Shown here one piece after another: positions 8,227 through 16,165 of a stretch of DNA of 19,964 bases (position 1 is the first letter of the stretch; the number at the start of each line of letters is the position of its first letter). Origin of the DNA: Anaerolineales bacterium (GTDB taxonomy: Bacteria; Chloroflexota; Anaerolineae; Anaerolineales; Anaerolineaceae); the NCBI GenBank assembly GCA_020060485.1, contig JAGVAB010000167.1, positions 1 to 19,964 of the forward strand, written 5' to 3'. Made by a program: the position numbers and the translations under genes. Below the pieces are notes generated by a model. That model saw nothing but the letters and a program-made list of their open reading frames with translations, made no database searches and was not told the origin of the DNA.

Positions 8227-8544
8227 ATGCGAGGAATGCATAAGATACCACCGGGTGCTTCACCCAGACGAAAAACCGCGTTGTTGCTGATCTTGCTGGT
8301 GTTGACAGGCTTGCTGTTGGCGCGTTGTGCGCCCTTTTCCGGGCAGATCGTTCCTTCAGCAGTGGGCACGTTGACCCCCACCCCTTTGCCTACCGAGATC
8401 CCGTTGCTGCCTACGGCAATGCCCCAGGAGCTGGCACGCAGCAGTGAGCTGACCAATAATATCGTTCTGGTGGGGGTGTTGCTGGTGGTCACTATTGTGG
8501 GAGGGACGTTCTACGGCATTCGCCGCCGCCGGCGAGAGGGGTGA
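8227..8544 (+). CDS. Small double-anchored membrane protein with Thr-Pro linker
   Basis: Not recognised as a named family. The 105 residues contain an N-terminal hydrophobic segment ending in LLLARCAP, which resembles a lipobox but has Arg just before Cys34 where small residues are expected. A short Thr/Pro-rich stretch follows, then a second hydrophobic helix at about residues 78-97, and an RRRRRE tail that should stay in the cytoplasm. AGGAAAG at 8214-8220 is six bases before ATG 8227, so the start is good. The gene follows the binding lipoprotein by 11 bases and is the last gene before a strong terminator, so it is part of the operon. It may be a helper of the binding protein; nothing in the sequence proves this. 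Confidence 0.7.
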   Translation: MRGMHKIPPGASPRRKTALLLILLVLTGLLLARCAPFSGQIVPSAVGTLTPTPLPTEIPLLPTAMPQELARSSELTNNIVLVGVLLVVTIVGGTFYGIRRRRREG

Positions 8545-8566
8545 GCTTCACCTTCTTTGAACCTGG

Positions 8567-8600
8567 CGGGCATGCCTCTGTGTGACGGCATGCCCGTTTT
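8567..8600 (+). terminator. Intrinsic terminator of the peptidase operon
   Basis: A perfect 10-base-pair stem (8567-8576 with 8587-8596, sequence CGGGCATGCC) closes a 10-base loop and is followed directly by TTTT. It lies 22 bases after the stop of the small membrane protein and should end the six-gene transcript. Confidence 0.85.
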
Positions 8601-8651
8601 GATTCTTGATCAAACTGCACGACGAGCTTGTCGAGGTGATGTTTTGATTCC
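8597..8651. repeat. Hairpin-type intergenic repeat, copy 1
   Basis: The left arm TGATCAAACTGCACG (8607-8621) and the right arm GGTGATGTTTTGATTCC (8635-8651) form an imperfect inverted repeat around a 13-base centre that includes the small stem CGAC/GTCG. The same left arm and a right arm differing at 2 of 17 positions recur at 16472-16532 around a different centre. The T-rich flank before the left arm is also similar in both copies. Conserved ends with changed centres suggest a mobile or amplified palindromic element, or a shared protein-binding or RNA-structure motif. Confidence 0.55.
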
Positions 8652-8691
8652 AATGTTAAGGTTCGTTTAAGGGTCGAATTGGCCTGCTTTT

Positions 8692-8738
8692 TTTACAACT
8701 TTGGGATTATTCTTGCGTATATTGTAGTGAAAATCACT
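8692..8738 (+). promoter_or_regulatory. Possible promoter and operator before the beta-helix membrane gene
   Basis: TTTACA at 8692-8697 (one mismatch to the -35 consensus) and TATATT at 8718-8723 are 20 bases apart, longer than ideal, so this is only a candidate. An inverted repeat AGTGA-AAA-TCACT sits just downstream at 8726-8738, where a repressor could bind. The region follows the previous operon's terminator, so the downstream gene needs its own promoter somewhere here. Confidence 0.3.
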
Positions 8739-8772
8739 CGTTCATGTCTATTTTTAATCAAAGGAGCAGGAA

Positions 8773-10206
8773 ATGAAGGCTAAGAGTTCTTTGTGGTATC
8801 GCTGGGCCTTGGCGCTGCCATTGGTGATGGTTCTGGTTTTGAGCATGGCGCTGCCTGTGCAAGCCGCCAGTTTTAATCATGATCCCGTGGTAAAAGAAGG
8901 TGAAGTTATTGATGATGACGTTTTCCTGAGCGGCGACGTGGTGAGCATGGCCGGTACGATCAACGGCAACCTGGTTGCAATGGGTAATACAGTCACCATT
9001 AGCGGCACGGTCAATGGCGATGTGCTGGCCTTTGGCAGCCTGGTGGTTGTGGCCGAAGGCGGCGAGATCAATGGCAATTTGATCTCCGGTGCGCAGCAGA
9101 TCCAGGTGAAGGGCAAAGTCTCCGGCAGTGTGGCCGGGGGCAGTTCGGTGATGATCCTGGGTGATGGCACAGAAGTCGGCCTGAATGTGTACTATGGCGG
9201 CTATGCCCTGACTGCTGAACAGAAAACAGAAATTGGCCGCAGCCTGTACGCCGGGGTTTATCAGGCGGTGCTGAATGGCGAAGTGGCTCGTGATCTGCAC
9301 GTTGGAGCAGGCGCGGTTGAATTGGGCGGCAAGGTTGGCGGGGATGTGGTTCTGGAGGTAGGTGAAAGCAATGGCGAGACCTTCCCAGCCTACTGGATGC
9401 CGCCAGGCGCTCCTCCGGCGATCATGCCTGGGTTGCGCATAGCCGAAAGTGCCCAGATCGGCGGCCGGTTGGTCTATACCAGCCAGCAGGAGCAGGCTGC
9501 ATCCATTCAGGCTGAACCAACGGGTGGGGTTGTCTTCCAGACCCCGGTGCCGGTGGAGGTGAAGGAACCGCAACGCGACATGGACAGGGGCGCTTTCCGC
9601 CGCATGTCTTTGGTCACACCTTTCCTGCGCTGGATGGTGAAGTTCATTCAGCGGCTGGTTACTTTGCTGCTGCTGGCTGGCTTGGCTTTGTGGCTGCTGC
9701 CGCTAACCTTGAAGAACGCGGCGGACAAAGCTGCCCAGAAGCCGCTGCCTGCTGCCGGTTATGGTTTCCTGACCTTGTTGGTAGGTTATGCGGGCAGTTT
9801 CGTGGCCGGTGTGGTCATCATGGGCGTAGGCATTTTGTTTGCGGTGATTACCCTGGGTGCGCTGAGCCGCGTGGTCTTTGGCATTGGTTTTTCCAGCCTG
9901 GCGCTGGTTTTCGCGGTGTTCGTCTTGCTGGTGAACTATGGCAGCAAATTGGTTGTGGCATACCTGGCGGGTACCCGTTTGTTGGGGCAGTTGGCGCCGA
10001 ATGCCAAAAACCAGGCTGTCTGGGGAACCTTGCTGGGCGTGCTGGTGTACGTATTGGTGCGCAGCATCCCCTTCATCGGCTGGCTGGTGGGGCTGGTAGT
10101 AACCGTGATCGGTCTGGGCGGCATGTGGCTGCTCTTCCAGGATTGGCGCAATGGACGCAAGCCTGTGGCTGAAGCTCCTGTTATGGAAGCTCTCCCGGAA
10201 GCATAA
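8773..10206 (+). CDS. Secreted bactofilin-like beta-helix domain fused to a multi-pass membrane domain
   Basis: The 477-residue protein begins with a signal peptide (cut expected near VQA-AS, residue 31). Residues of about 40-240 form repeated short strands of the pattern hydrophobic-x-G-x-(I/V)-N-G-(N/D), as in polymer-forming (bactofilin-type) right-handed beta-helices; examples are GTINGNLVAMGN and GTVNGDVLAFGS. A linker follows, then about five hydrophobic helices from residue 290 to 456 and a short cytoplasmic tail. The beta-helix should face outside, unlike cytoplasmic bactofilins. AAGGAG at 8761-8766 is six bases before ATG 8773. It is a single-gene unit between two terminators. The function is unknown; a scaffold or envelope-organising role is a guess from the fold. 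The signal peptide and transmembrane segments are clear in the sequence. Confidence 0.8.
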   Translation: MKAKSSLWYRWALALPLVMVLVLSMALPVQAASFNHDPVVKEGEVIDDDVFLSGDVVSMAGTINGNLVAMGNTVTISGTVNGDVLAFGSLVVVAEGGEINGNLISGAQQIQVKGKVSGSVAGGSSVMILGDGTEVGLNVYYGGYALTAEQKTEIGRSLYAGVYQAVLNGEVARDLHVGAGAVELGGKVGGDVVLEVGESNGETFPAYWMPPGAPPAIMPGLRIAESAQIGGRLVYTSQQEQAASIQAEPTGGVVFQTPVPVEVKEPQRDMDRGAFRRMSLVTPFLRWMVKFIQRLVTLLLLAGLALWLLPLTLKNAADKAAQKPLPAAGYGFLTLLVGYAGSFVAGVVIMGVGILFAVITLGALSRVVFGIGFSSLALVFAVFVLLVNYGSKLVVAYLAGTRLLGQLAPNAKNQAVWGTLLGVLVYVLVRSIPFIGWLVGLVVTVIGLGGMWLLFQDWRNGRKPVAEAPVMEALPEA

Positions 10207-10222
10207 TTCGATAGACTAGCAT

Positions 10223-10259
10223 AACAGCACCCCTCCATCAAAGAGGGGTGCTGTTTTTT
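10223..10259 (+). terminator. Intrinsic terminator after the beta-helix membrane gene
   Basis: A stem of 11-12 base pairs (10223-10234 with 10244-10255, core CAGCACCCCT/AGGGGTGCTG) has a 9-base loop and is followed by a run of T's to 10259. It lies 17 bases after the stop codon. It also lies just beyond the 3' end of the converging minus-strand operon, but on that strand only TTAT follows the stem, so it would be weaker there. Confidence 0.88.
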
Positions 10260-10287
10260 AAAAGAATACAGCTGGATTTGAGAAGAG

Positions 10288-11580
10288 TTACATTTTCCAG
10301 GCGATCAACGGTACCAGCATCTCTTGCGGACTGACACCGCCATGCCTGCCGAGCATGGGGTTTTTGTCGTCAGCCCACCACCAATAGGCGTCACCCTGGG
10401 GTACTGCCAACCAGTTGCCGAGGCGATCCGCACTGCGCGGGTCGCTGCCATTGCTGCCAAACAGGCCGGCTTCGAGGGCTTGCTCAGCCGGAAAGAGCTT
10501 GAACAATCCTGGCCATTGCTGTGCGATATATGCCAGCATTTGATCCTCCCGGCCAGGTTTGACAAAGAGATAGGGCAGCCGGTTTTCGCTGGTGGGTTTG
10601 ATCGTCAGGCAGTCCATCAAATCAGGATGGTTTTGCAATTCAAAATGCGGGCTGCGGGGGGTGGGCAAGTGGCCATGATCGGCAGTGAGCAAGACCAGGG
10701 TGTCCTGTCGTTTTTCAGCCCGCAGCAATTGAAGGAAATCTGCCAGGGAACGGCTGAAGCTGAGAAAATCCAGTGCCACGCGTGGATCGTTTGGCCCGTA
10801 AGCGTGGCATAGTTCATCTAGGATGCTCCAATACAGATAAAGATAACGGTTTTGCTCCTGCTTTTGGCTCATGATGGTTAGCAGGTTGTACCACTGATCT
10901 TCCAGGGTGCGGCAGCCTACGATGTTGACTTCTTTCAAATGCATCTGCGACAGTCCGGAATAAGAGAAGGCGCGGTGCTGCAGGGCATAGGGCTGGATAT
11001 TGTGATGCTGCATGTGCGGGCCGATGGTCGGCACGTTCAGGAAGGTCTGCGGGTCGAAACCGGCGCGCTGCAAGCCGTTGTAATCTCCATGAAAAGTGAT
11101 GGCGGTGTGGTAGATCATGTTGGCGACCACGCCGTATTCTTTCAACCAGATCTCGTAGCCCAGAATGCCATGCTCGGCGGGGGAGGCGCCGCTCCACAAA
11201 CTGGTAAGGGCGGTGGCGGTGGTGCTGGGCGTCACACTGGTCAACGGCGCAAGAACAGATTCTGCCAGCAATTCATCCCAGATGCGGGTCAGTGCGGGAT
11301 GGCTGCGGCGGATGTCTTCGAACCAGTTCAAACCCAGCCCATCCACCAGAATGAGGATCACGTTCTGGTATTGGCTGCCTGCCTGAAGAGCTGAATGCAG
11401 TTTGGGCAGCAACGGCTGGGCGCCAATGGGCGGTGCTCCCAGCCATTGGCAGATGCTGGAGGGCAGGTTTAAAAGCGAAAGACCGTGGTAAGCGGGGTAA
11501 ATGGCGTTTGGGCCGAGGTCCAGACCAGGCAGACGCTGGGCGGCAATTTCGGGCAGCAATTCAGGAAGCAGGTTGTGCAT
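10288..11580 (-). CDS. Type I phosphodiesterase/alkaline-phosphatase-superfamily protein
   Basis: A 430-residue cytoplasmic enzyme (no signal peptide) of the superfamily that hydrolyses phosphate or phosphodiester bonds with two metal ions. Ligands and nucleophile are visible in order: Asp80 in ILVDGLG, a Thr nucleophile at 120-121 in TPSTTATAL, Asp255 and His259 in LDELCHAYGP, Asp301-His302 in TADHGH, and His413 in GRHGG near the C-terminus. This matches the nucleotide pyrophosphatase/phosphodiesterase branch. The substrate cannot be told. The start is supported by GGAG seven bases upstream on the minus strand. It lies 93 bases after tatC on the same strand and may be the last gene of that transcript, though no functional tie to Tat export is evident. 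Confidence 0.88.
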   Translation of the reverse strand: MHNLLPELLPEIAAQRLPGLDLGPNAIYPAYHGLSLLNLPSSICQWLGAPPIGAQPLLPKLHSALQAGSQYQNVILILVDGLGLNWFEDIRRSHPALTRIWDELLAESVLAPLTSVTPSTTATALTSLWSGASPAEHGILGYEIWLKEYGVVANMIYHTAITFHGDYNGLQRAGFDPQTFLNVPTIGPHMQHHNIQPYALQHRAFSYSGLSQMHLKEVNIVGCRTLEDQWYNLLTIMSQKQEQNRYLYLYWSILDELCHAYGPNDPRVALDFLSFSRSLADFLQLLRAEKRQDTLVLLTADHGHLPTPRSPHFELQNHPDLMDCLTIKPTSENRLPYLFVKPGREDQMLAYIAQQWPGLFKLFPAEQALEAGLFGSNGSDPRSADRLGNWLAVPQGDAYWWWADDKNPMLGRHGGVSPQEMLVPLIAWKM

Positions 11581-11673
11581 TGTTTGTCTCCGGTGCGTTG
11601 ATGGATAATGACTTTCGGTACCCCTGTTGCTGCGCTTGGGGCTGGGGAATGAGGCTGTTTGGCGTTAAGGGGT

Positions 11674-12420
11674 TCACCTCGCCAGCAAAGTCAGCAGGAT
11701 GCTCAAGCCATACAAACCGATCAGGGGAGCCATTAATATCAGCATGTTGACTGGATCAACGGTGGGGCTGATCACGGCCGCTAGCACCGCACTGGCGATG
11801 ACTGCCACGCGCCAATGCCTGAGCATTTGCCGGGCGTTGATCAGTTTCAACTTGGCCAGAATGAAAGCCACCAGCGGAATCTCAAAACAAACACCGATCC
11901 AAAACAGGATATTGAGGATGAACTTCATGTAATTGGACAGGCGGGGAATGGTTTGAACGCCCATGAATGAAACCAGAAAGGGCACAGCCGTCGGCAGCAT
12001 GATGTAATAAGCGAAGAGTACGCCGCCCAGAAATAAAAGGGTGGCAAACGGGATGGAAAGAAAGACCCATTTGCGCTCCTTGGGCTTCAACCCGGGGCTG
12101 ACAAAAGCCATCAACTGGTAAAGGGTGTAGGGCAAAGCCAGGATGAAACCGGAAAGCAAAGCCACGCGCATGAAAACAGTGATGTTTTCTGTTACCTCGA
12201 TGGATTGCAGGTTTTCCAGCCCGCCAATTGGCTCGGCCAGCAGGATCATTAAACGACTGGCTAGCAAGGTGGATGCCAGCGTGGTGAACACCAGACCCAG
12301 CGAGGCTTTTAGCAGGCGGCCGCGCAGATCTTCCAGATGATCCCAAAAGGACATGGTCTGCTGCTCATCCGGGGGAGGTTGGGTGGTCTCTTGTTTGCGG
12401 GGTTCTTTTTTGAAAGGCAT
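11674..12420 (-). CDS. tatC: Sec-independent protein translocase TatC
   Basis: TatC is the multi-spanning receptor of the twin-arginine pathway, which exports folded proteins. The 248 residues include the signature FWDHLEDLRGRLLKA (residues 25-39), the ENITVFMRVA loop, a SPGLKPKERKW segment, CFEIPL with the conserved Glu, and ISPTVDPVNM near the last helices. About six transmembrane segments are evident, as expected. The N-terminus carries a polar extension of some 22 residues rich in Gln and Pro; an internal Met23 sits just before the conserved motif and is an alternative start. An AGG lies seven bases before the ATG used here. It follows tatA on the minus strand with a 98-base spacer containing a hairpin. 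No tatB is present, as in many minimal Tat systems. Confidence 0.95.
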   Translation of the reverse strand: MPFKKEPRKQETTQPPPDEQQTMSFWDHLEDLRGRLLKASLGLVFTTLASTLLASRLMILLAEPIGGLENLQSIEVTENITVFMRVALLSGFILALPYTLYQLMAFVSPGLKPKERKWVFLSIPFATLLFLGGVLFAYYIMLPTAVPFLVSFMGVQTIPRLSNYMKFILNILFWIGVCFEIPLVAFILAKLKLINARQMLRHWRVAVIASAVLAAVISPTVDPVNMLILMAPLIGLYGLSILLTLLAR

Positions 12421-12460
12421 GGTTCAACCTGGCGAGAGGGCTGCCAGAAAATGAAACACA

Positions 12461-12493
12461 GCCGGGGAAATGGCAATGCAACCATCCCCCGGC
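12461..12493 (-). promoter_or_regulatory. Hairpin between tatA and tatC
   Basis: A perfect 7-base-pair arm (GCCGGGG 12461-12467 with CCCCGGC 12487-12493) encloses a second arm ATGG/CCAT (12470-12473 with 12482-12485) and an 8-base loop. In the minus-strand transcript it starts about 25 bases after the tatA stop, and a T-rich but interrupted tract follows. It could be a leaky terminator or an RNA-stability element that lets TatA exceed TatC; this is inferred from position only. Confidence 0.5.
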
Positions 12494-12518
12494 CGCAGTC
12501 ATTCAGCAGAATGGAATT

Positions 12519-12695
12519 TCATTCCTCGTTCTTGTCTTTTTGTTCTTCGTCCAGTTCGCCTTTTAAGCCTTTTCGGAAAGCATGTACTCCGCTGCCCAAT
12601 TCACCGGCGATCTTGGTGATCCGGCCAACGCCAAAAACCAGCAGCACCACCAGCGCCACGATCAATATCTCTGCTAAGCCAACTCCTGCCAACAT
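12519..12695 (-). CDS. tatA: Sec-independent translocase pore subunit TatA
   Basis: TatA oligomerises in the membrane to let folded substrates pass. The 58 residues have the expected plan: one transmembrane helix at residues 3-21 (GLAEILIVALVVLLVFG), the FG hinge, an amphipathic helix (GELGSGVHAFRKGLKG), and an acidic Lys/Glu tail. The usual Leu-Pro after the hinge is replaced by Ile-Thr. The start at 12695 was chosen over one eight codons upstream because AAGGAG lies six bases before it on the minus strand. It is the first gene of a likely tatA-tatC transcript. One TatA-type protein and no TatB suggests a bifunctional TatA. Confidence 0.92.
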   Translation of the reverse strand: MLAGVGLAEILIVALVVLLVFGVGRITKIAGELGSGVHAFRKGLKGELDEEQKDKNEE

Positions 12696-12867
12696 ATTTT
12701 GCTCCTTTTTTTGGTCCACGGTCAGGCGTTATTCAACCTGCCGACTGTTAATAATTCAGAGTTCTTGTGTGGGATTAAGTTTACCAGATGTTGGAAAATC
12801 CTGGACGGCTTTAACGGCAGCAAATAGCAAACACCCTCAATCTGAAGCCTTTTTTGAGACCGCAAAA

Positions 12868-12974
12868 TGTTACAATCATTAAATATGCAACATTGTCGCC
12901 GGGTTGAATGAGCGATGGCCGGTCATTATTGTTTATAAAGGGAGCCTGTTTGGGCAGGAGAAGAACATTGTCGC
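12868..12974 (+). promoter_or_regulatory. Likely promoter and leader of the HD-GYP gene with an 11-base direct repeat
   Basis: TGTTACAAT at 12868-12876 matches an extended -10 element (TG-n-TACAAT); a TTGAGA at 12854-12859 is too close to be its -35. AACATTGTCGC occurs at 12889-12899 and again at 12964-12974, 75 bases apart. The second copy overlaps the proposed TTG start codon, so a regulator bound there, or the repeat in the RNA, could affect expression. The element is a candidate only. Confidence 0.35.
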
Positions 12975-15900
12975 AATTGCATACTAGAATTTTGATCGTG
13001 GATGATACTGAAGCAGGCCGGGAAATTCTGGGGGCCATGCTGATTTCCCATGATTATGAGCTGTATTACGCAATCAATGGCCAGGAAGCGTTGGCGAAGG
13101 CGATCGAAGTGCTGCCGGATCTCATTTTGTTGGATGTGATGATGCCGGATATGGATGGATTTGAAGTGTGCCGCTGCATTCGCCAGCATGAAACCCTGGC
13201 AGAGGTGCCGATCATGATGGTCACGGCGCTGGATGACCGCGCTTCGCGTCTGAAGGGCTTTCGCTCCGGGGCGGATGATTTTATATCCAAACCTTTTGAC
13301 ACGACGGAATTGACCGCACGGGTGCAAATGATCACCCGCCTCAACCGTTACCATCAATTACATACTGAGCGAAGACGCTTTGAACAGATCATTCAATTCG
13401 CACCTGACGGAATCATAATCGTGGACGAGGAGGGAAAGATTCGCCTGGTCAACCAGACTTTGCTGCGACTTTTGAAGGCTTCTGATGAGGAACAGGTGCT
13501 GGGTTCGTTCCTGACAAACTTCCTGTATGGCGATGATGTTGTTTCCTTTCCGGGTGCGATCAGGCAAGTCATTGCCGGCAGTGACCAGATATTACAGGCA
13601 GAAGCTTCCATGAAGCTATTTGATGGGCAGTTGCTTCCGGTGGAACTGGTCATGGCGCATTTTGAATGGGATGAACGCAGCATGGTGCAGATCACCATCC
13701 ACGATCTCGGCCACCGCAAGCAGGCAGAAGCCGCTTTGCAAGCGAGTGAACGCCGGTATCGCACCATCTTTGACAGTGCACCGGTGGCGATCTTTGAAGA
13801 AGATTTTTATGAGGTATATTGTGCTCTCCAGAAATTAAAGGATCAGGGCGTGCAGGATATGCAAGCATATCTGGAGGGGCATCCGGAATTTGTGGAACAG
13901 ATGGCTGCTACGGTCGAGATCCGCAACATGAATGCCTACGCAAGAGCGATCTTCCGCACTGAAATGTCAGATGGCGACATTCAGCATCTCAAAACCATCT
14001 TTTTGCCAGAATCACTGCAGACGTTCAAAGGGGAATTGCTGGCCATTGCCAATGGAGTGCGCCACTATAAGGCAGAGAATATTCAAAAGACGCTGGATGG
14101 TGAGCGGCGCCATGTGCTGATCTCGAATTTATTTCCCACAGAAGCAGAGCAATTCCATGAGGTATTGTCCACCGTGGTGGATATTACGCCATTGAAACTG
14201 ACCAATGAAGCTTTGCGCGCTTCTGAAGACCGTTATCATAAAATGATGCAAATGGCCAGTGATGCCATCTTCGTTGCTGATATGCAAACTCGCATGTTGG
14301 TGGATGTTAATGACAAGGCGCAGCAGCTCGTAGGCCGAAATCGGGAGGAGCTGCTGTGCATGCCAATTTCTGATCTTTATCCGCCTCATGATCAGCAAAG
14401 CTGTTCCGGGACATTCATCGATCGTCAAAGAGCCCAAAATGATGTTGATATCTGCGAGATAATGGACAGCCACGGCAAACGCATCCCGGTCGAGATCAGC
14501 ACGAGCTGTATCACACTTGACGAAAGAATTCTCTGTCTGGGGATTTTTCGGGATATCACCGAGCGCCGCAAGCAGGAACGGCTGCGGGACGCCACGTTGG
14601 CGATTTCGGTTGCGCTGCGTCAGGCAGCAGAGCGCAGCGAGATCCTGCCGATCCTTCTACAGCAGTTGCTGGAGACCTTGAATGCTGAAGGTTCGGCGAT
14701 CTCGCATCATGAACAACAAAGAGCGATGTTCGAGCAGGCTTGCGGCGACTGGCTGTCCTTGCAGCATGAATCATGGCTGCTGGAAATGGAAGAAAACACA
14801 TGGCGGGATGAGCACCCTTTTGCCATTTACAATCAGCCGGAAGACCGGCCTGACCTGCCCTGGTTGAAAGGACTGTCGCCGGGCATGGCAGTGATGCAAG
14901 CACCGTTGATCACACGCGAGAAAGTATTGGGCTACCTGTGGGTGGGACGCGAACACGCCTGGGAGGACACTGATGGCCGGATTCTGGCCAGTGTGGCTGA
15001 ACTGGCAGCGAATGCTCTGCAGAGAGTGACTTTCCGCGAAGAGCTGGAACGGCGGCTGGAATATTTGCAGGCTTTGTTCAAGCTGGATAAAGCTGTCGCC
15101 GGGAATCTGGATCTTAATCTGATCTTCCGCGTTCTGCTGGAGCAGGTAACATCCCAGTTGGGAGTGGATGCAGCTGATGTACTCTTGTTCAGACCGGATG
15201 AAAAGAGCCTGGAGTTTGCCAGTGGGCTTGGCTTGCGGGTGCCGTCTGAACGCTTGAGGTTTAGCTGGGATCAACATCCGCTGGCCCGGCAGGTGTTGGA
15301 GACCAGGCAGGCCGTGCAGCTTTCTAATCTTCAAGCCATGTCATTAGAAAATGGTCACGTGCCTGTGCCGTACCATCCTGTGGAGGCTGAACAATTCAGG
15401 ACCTATTACGGGGTGCCTTTGCAGGCCAAAGGACAGACCCTGGGTGTGTTGGAAGTCTTCCATCGCCAGGAGTTGCAGCCAGATGAAACCTGGGTCAACT
15501 TTCTGACTGCCATGGCTGATCAGGGGGCGATTGCGATCTCGCAGGCAAATTTGTTCGATGGTATGCAGAAAGCCAACCAGGCATTGACTGTGGCCTATGA
15601 TGCTACGATTGAGGGCTGGGCGCTGGCTCTGGAGTTGCGCGATAATGAAACACAAGGCCACAGCCGGCGGGTGAGAGATCTGGCCCTGCGTCTGGCGAAT
15701 TTCATGGGCATCCGGGGTGAGGAAGAATTGGGAAAATTCTTGCGGGGGGCAATCCTGCACGATATTGGGAAAATGGGTGTGCCTGATCGCATTTTGCACA
15801 AACCGGGCAATCTCAACCCGGATGAGTGGGAGATCATGAAAATGCACCCGGTATATGCCTATGACATGTTGTCGCAAATTGAATTTCTGCGCGACTCTCT

Positions 15901-16165
15901 GGATATTCCGCTGTATCATCATGAACGTTGGGATGGCAGTGGTTACCCAGAAGGGCTGCGGGGGGATCAAATTCCGCTTTCTGCACGCATATTTGCCATT
16001 GTGGATGTGTGGGATGCGGTAACCAATGACCGTCCCTATCATCAAGCCTGGACACAGGAAGAGGCCCTGGCATACCTTCGTTCGCAAAACGGCCTGCATT
16101 TTGATCCGGATGTGCTTCGGGCATTTTTGCAAATTTTGTCCTTGAACGGAGGAGAAGGGGTATGA
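12968..16165 (+). CDS. Receiver-PAS-PAS-PAS-GAF-GAF-HD-GYP protein, probable cyclic-di-GMP phosphodiesterase
   Basis: About 1065 residues. Domains in order: a receiver with Asp12-Asp13, phospho-acceptor Asp56 (LLDVMMPDMDG) and the SKPF lysine; a first PAS; an atypical second PAS with a helical insert (QGVQDMQAYLEGHPEF); a third PAS ending DITERRKQ; two GAF domains; and a C-terminal HD-GYP domain with HDIGK near residue 931 and HHERWDGSGYP near 984. The complete HD and GYP motifs predict an active cyclic-di-GMP hydrolase controlled by phosphorylation and by small-molecule or redox signals. TTG 12968 was chosen because AGGAG is seven bases upstream and receivers normally begin a few residues before ILIVDD. 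The frame is open from ATG 12908, which would add 20 untypical residues. A cognate kinase could be the next gene, which is incomplete. Confidence 0.9.
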   Translation: MSQLHTRILIVDDTEAGREILGAMLISHDYELYYAINGQEALAKAIEVLPDLILLDVMMPDMDGFEVCRCIRQHETLAEVPIMMVTALDDRASRLKGFRSGADDFISKPFDTTELTARVQMITRLNRYHQLHTERRRFEQIIQFAPDGIIIVDEEGKIRLVNQTLLRLLKASDEEQVLGSFLTNFLYGDDVVSFPGAIRQVIAGSDQILQAEASMKLFDGQLLPVELVMAHFEWDERSMVQITIHDLGHRKQAEAALQASERRYRTIFDSAPVAIFEEDFYEVYCALQKLKDQGVQDMQAYLEGHPEFVEQMAATVEIRNMNAYARAIFRTEMSDGDIQHLKTIFLPESLQTFKGELLAIANGVRHYKAENIQKTLDGERRHVLISNLFPTEAEQFHEVLSTVVDITPLKLTNEALRASEDRYHKMMQMASDAIFVADMQTRMLVDVNDKAQQLVGRNREELLCMPISDLYPPHDQQSCSGTFIDRQRAQNDVDICEIMDSHGKRIPVEISTSCITLDERILCLGIFRDITERRKQERLRDATLAISVALRQAAERSEILPILLQQLLETLNAEGSAISHHEQQRAMFEQACGDWLSLQHESWLLEMEENTWRDEHPFAIYNQPEDRPDLPWLKGLSPGMAVMQAPLITREKVLGYLWVGREHAWEDTDGRILASVAELAANALQRVTFREELERRLEYLQALFKLDKAVAGNLDLNLIFRVLLEQVTSQLGVDAADVLLFRPDEKSLEFASGLGLRVPSERLRFSWDQHPLARQVLETRQAVQLSNLQAMSLENGHVPVPYHPVEAEQFRTYYGVPLQAKGQTLGVLEVFHRQELQPDETWVNFLTAMADQGAIAISQANLFDGMQKANQALTVAYDATIEGWALALELRDNETQGHSRRVRDLALRLANFMGIRGEEELGKFLRGAILHDIGKMGVPDRILHKPGNLNPDEWEIMKMHPVYAYDMLSQIEFLRDSLDIPLYHHERWDGSGYPEGLRGDQIPLSARIFAIVDVWDAVTNDRPYHQAWTQEEALAYLRSQNGLHFDPDVLRAFLQILSLNGGEGV

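Noticed and set aside
11581..11673. Terminator between tatC and the phosphodiesterase gene
   Set aside because: Only a 4-base CCCC/GGGG pairing without a T run is visible, which is not enough to call.
15344..16132. Long minus-strand open frame opposite the HD-GYP domain
   Set aside because: The opposite strand carries intact HDIGK and GYP motifs; the antisense product shows no domain.
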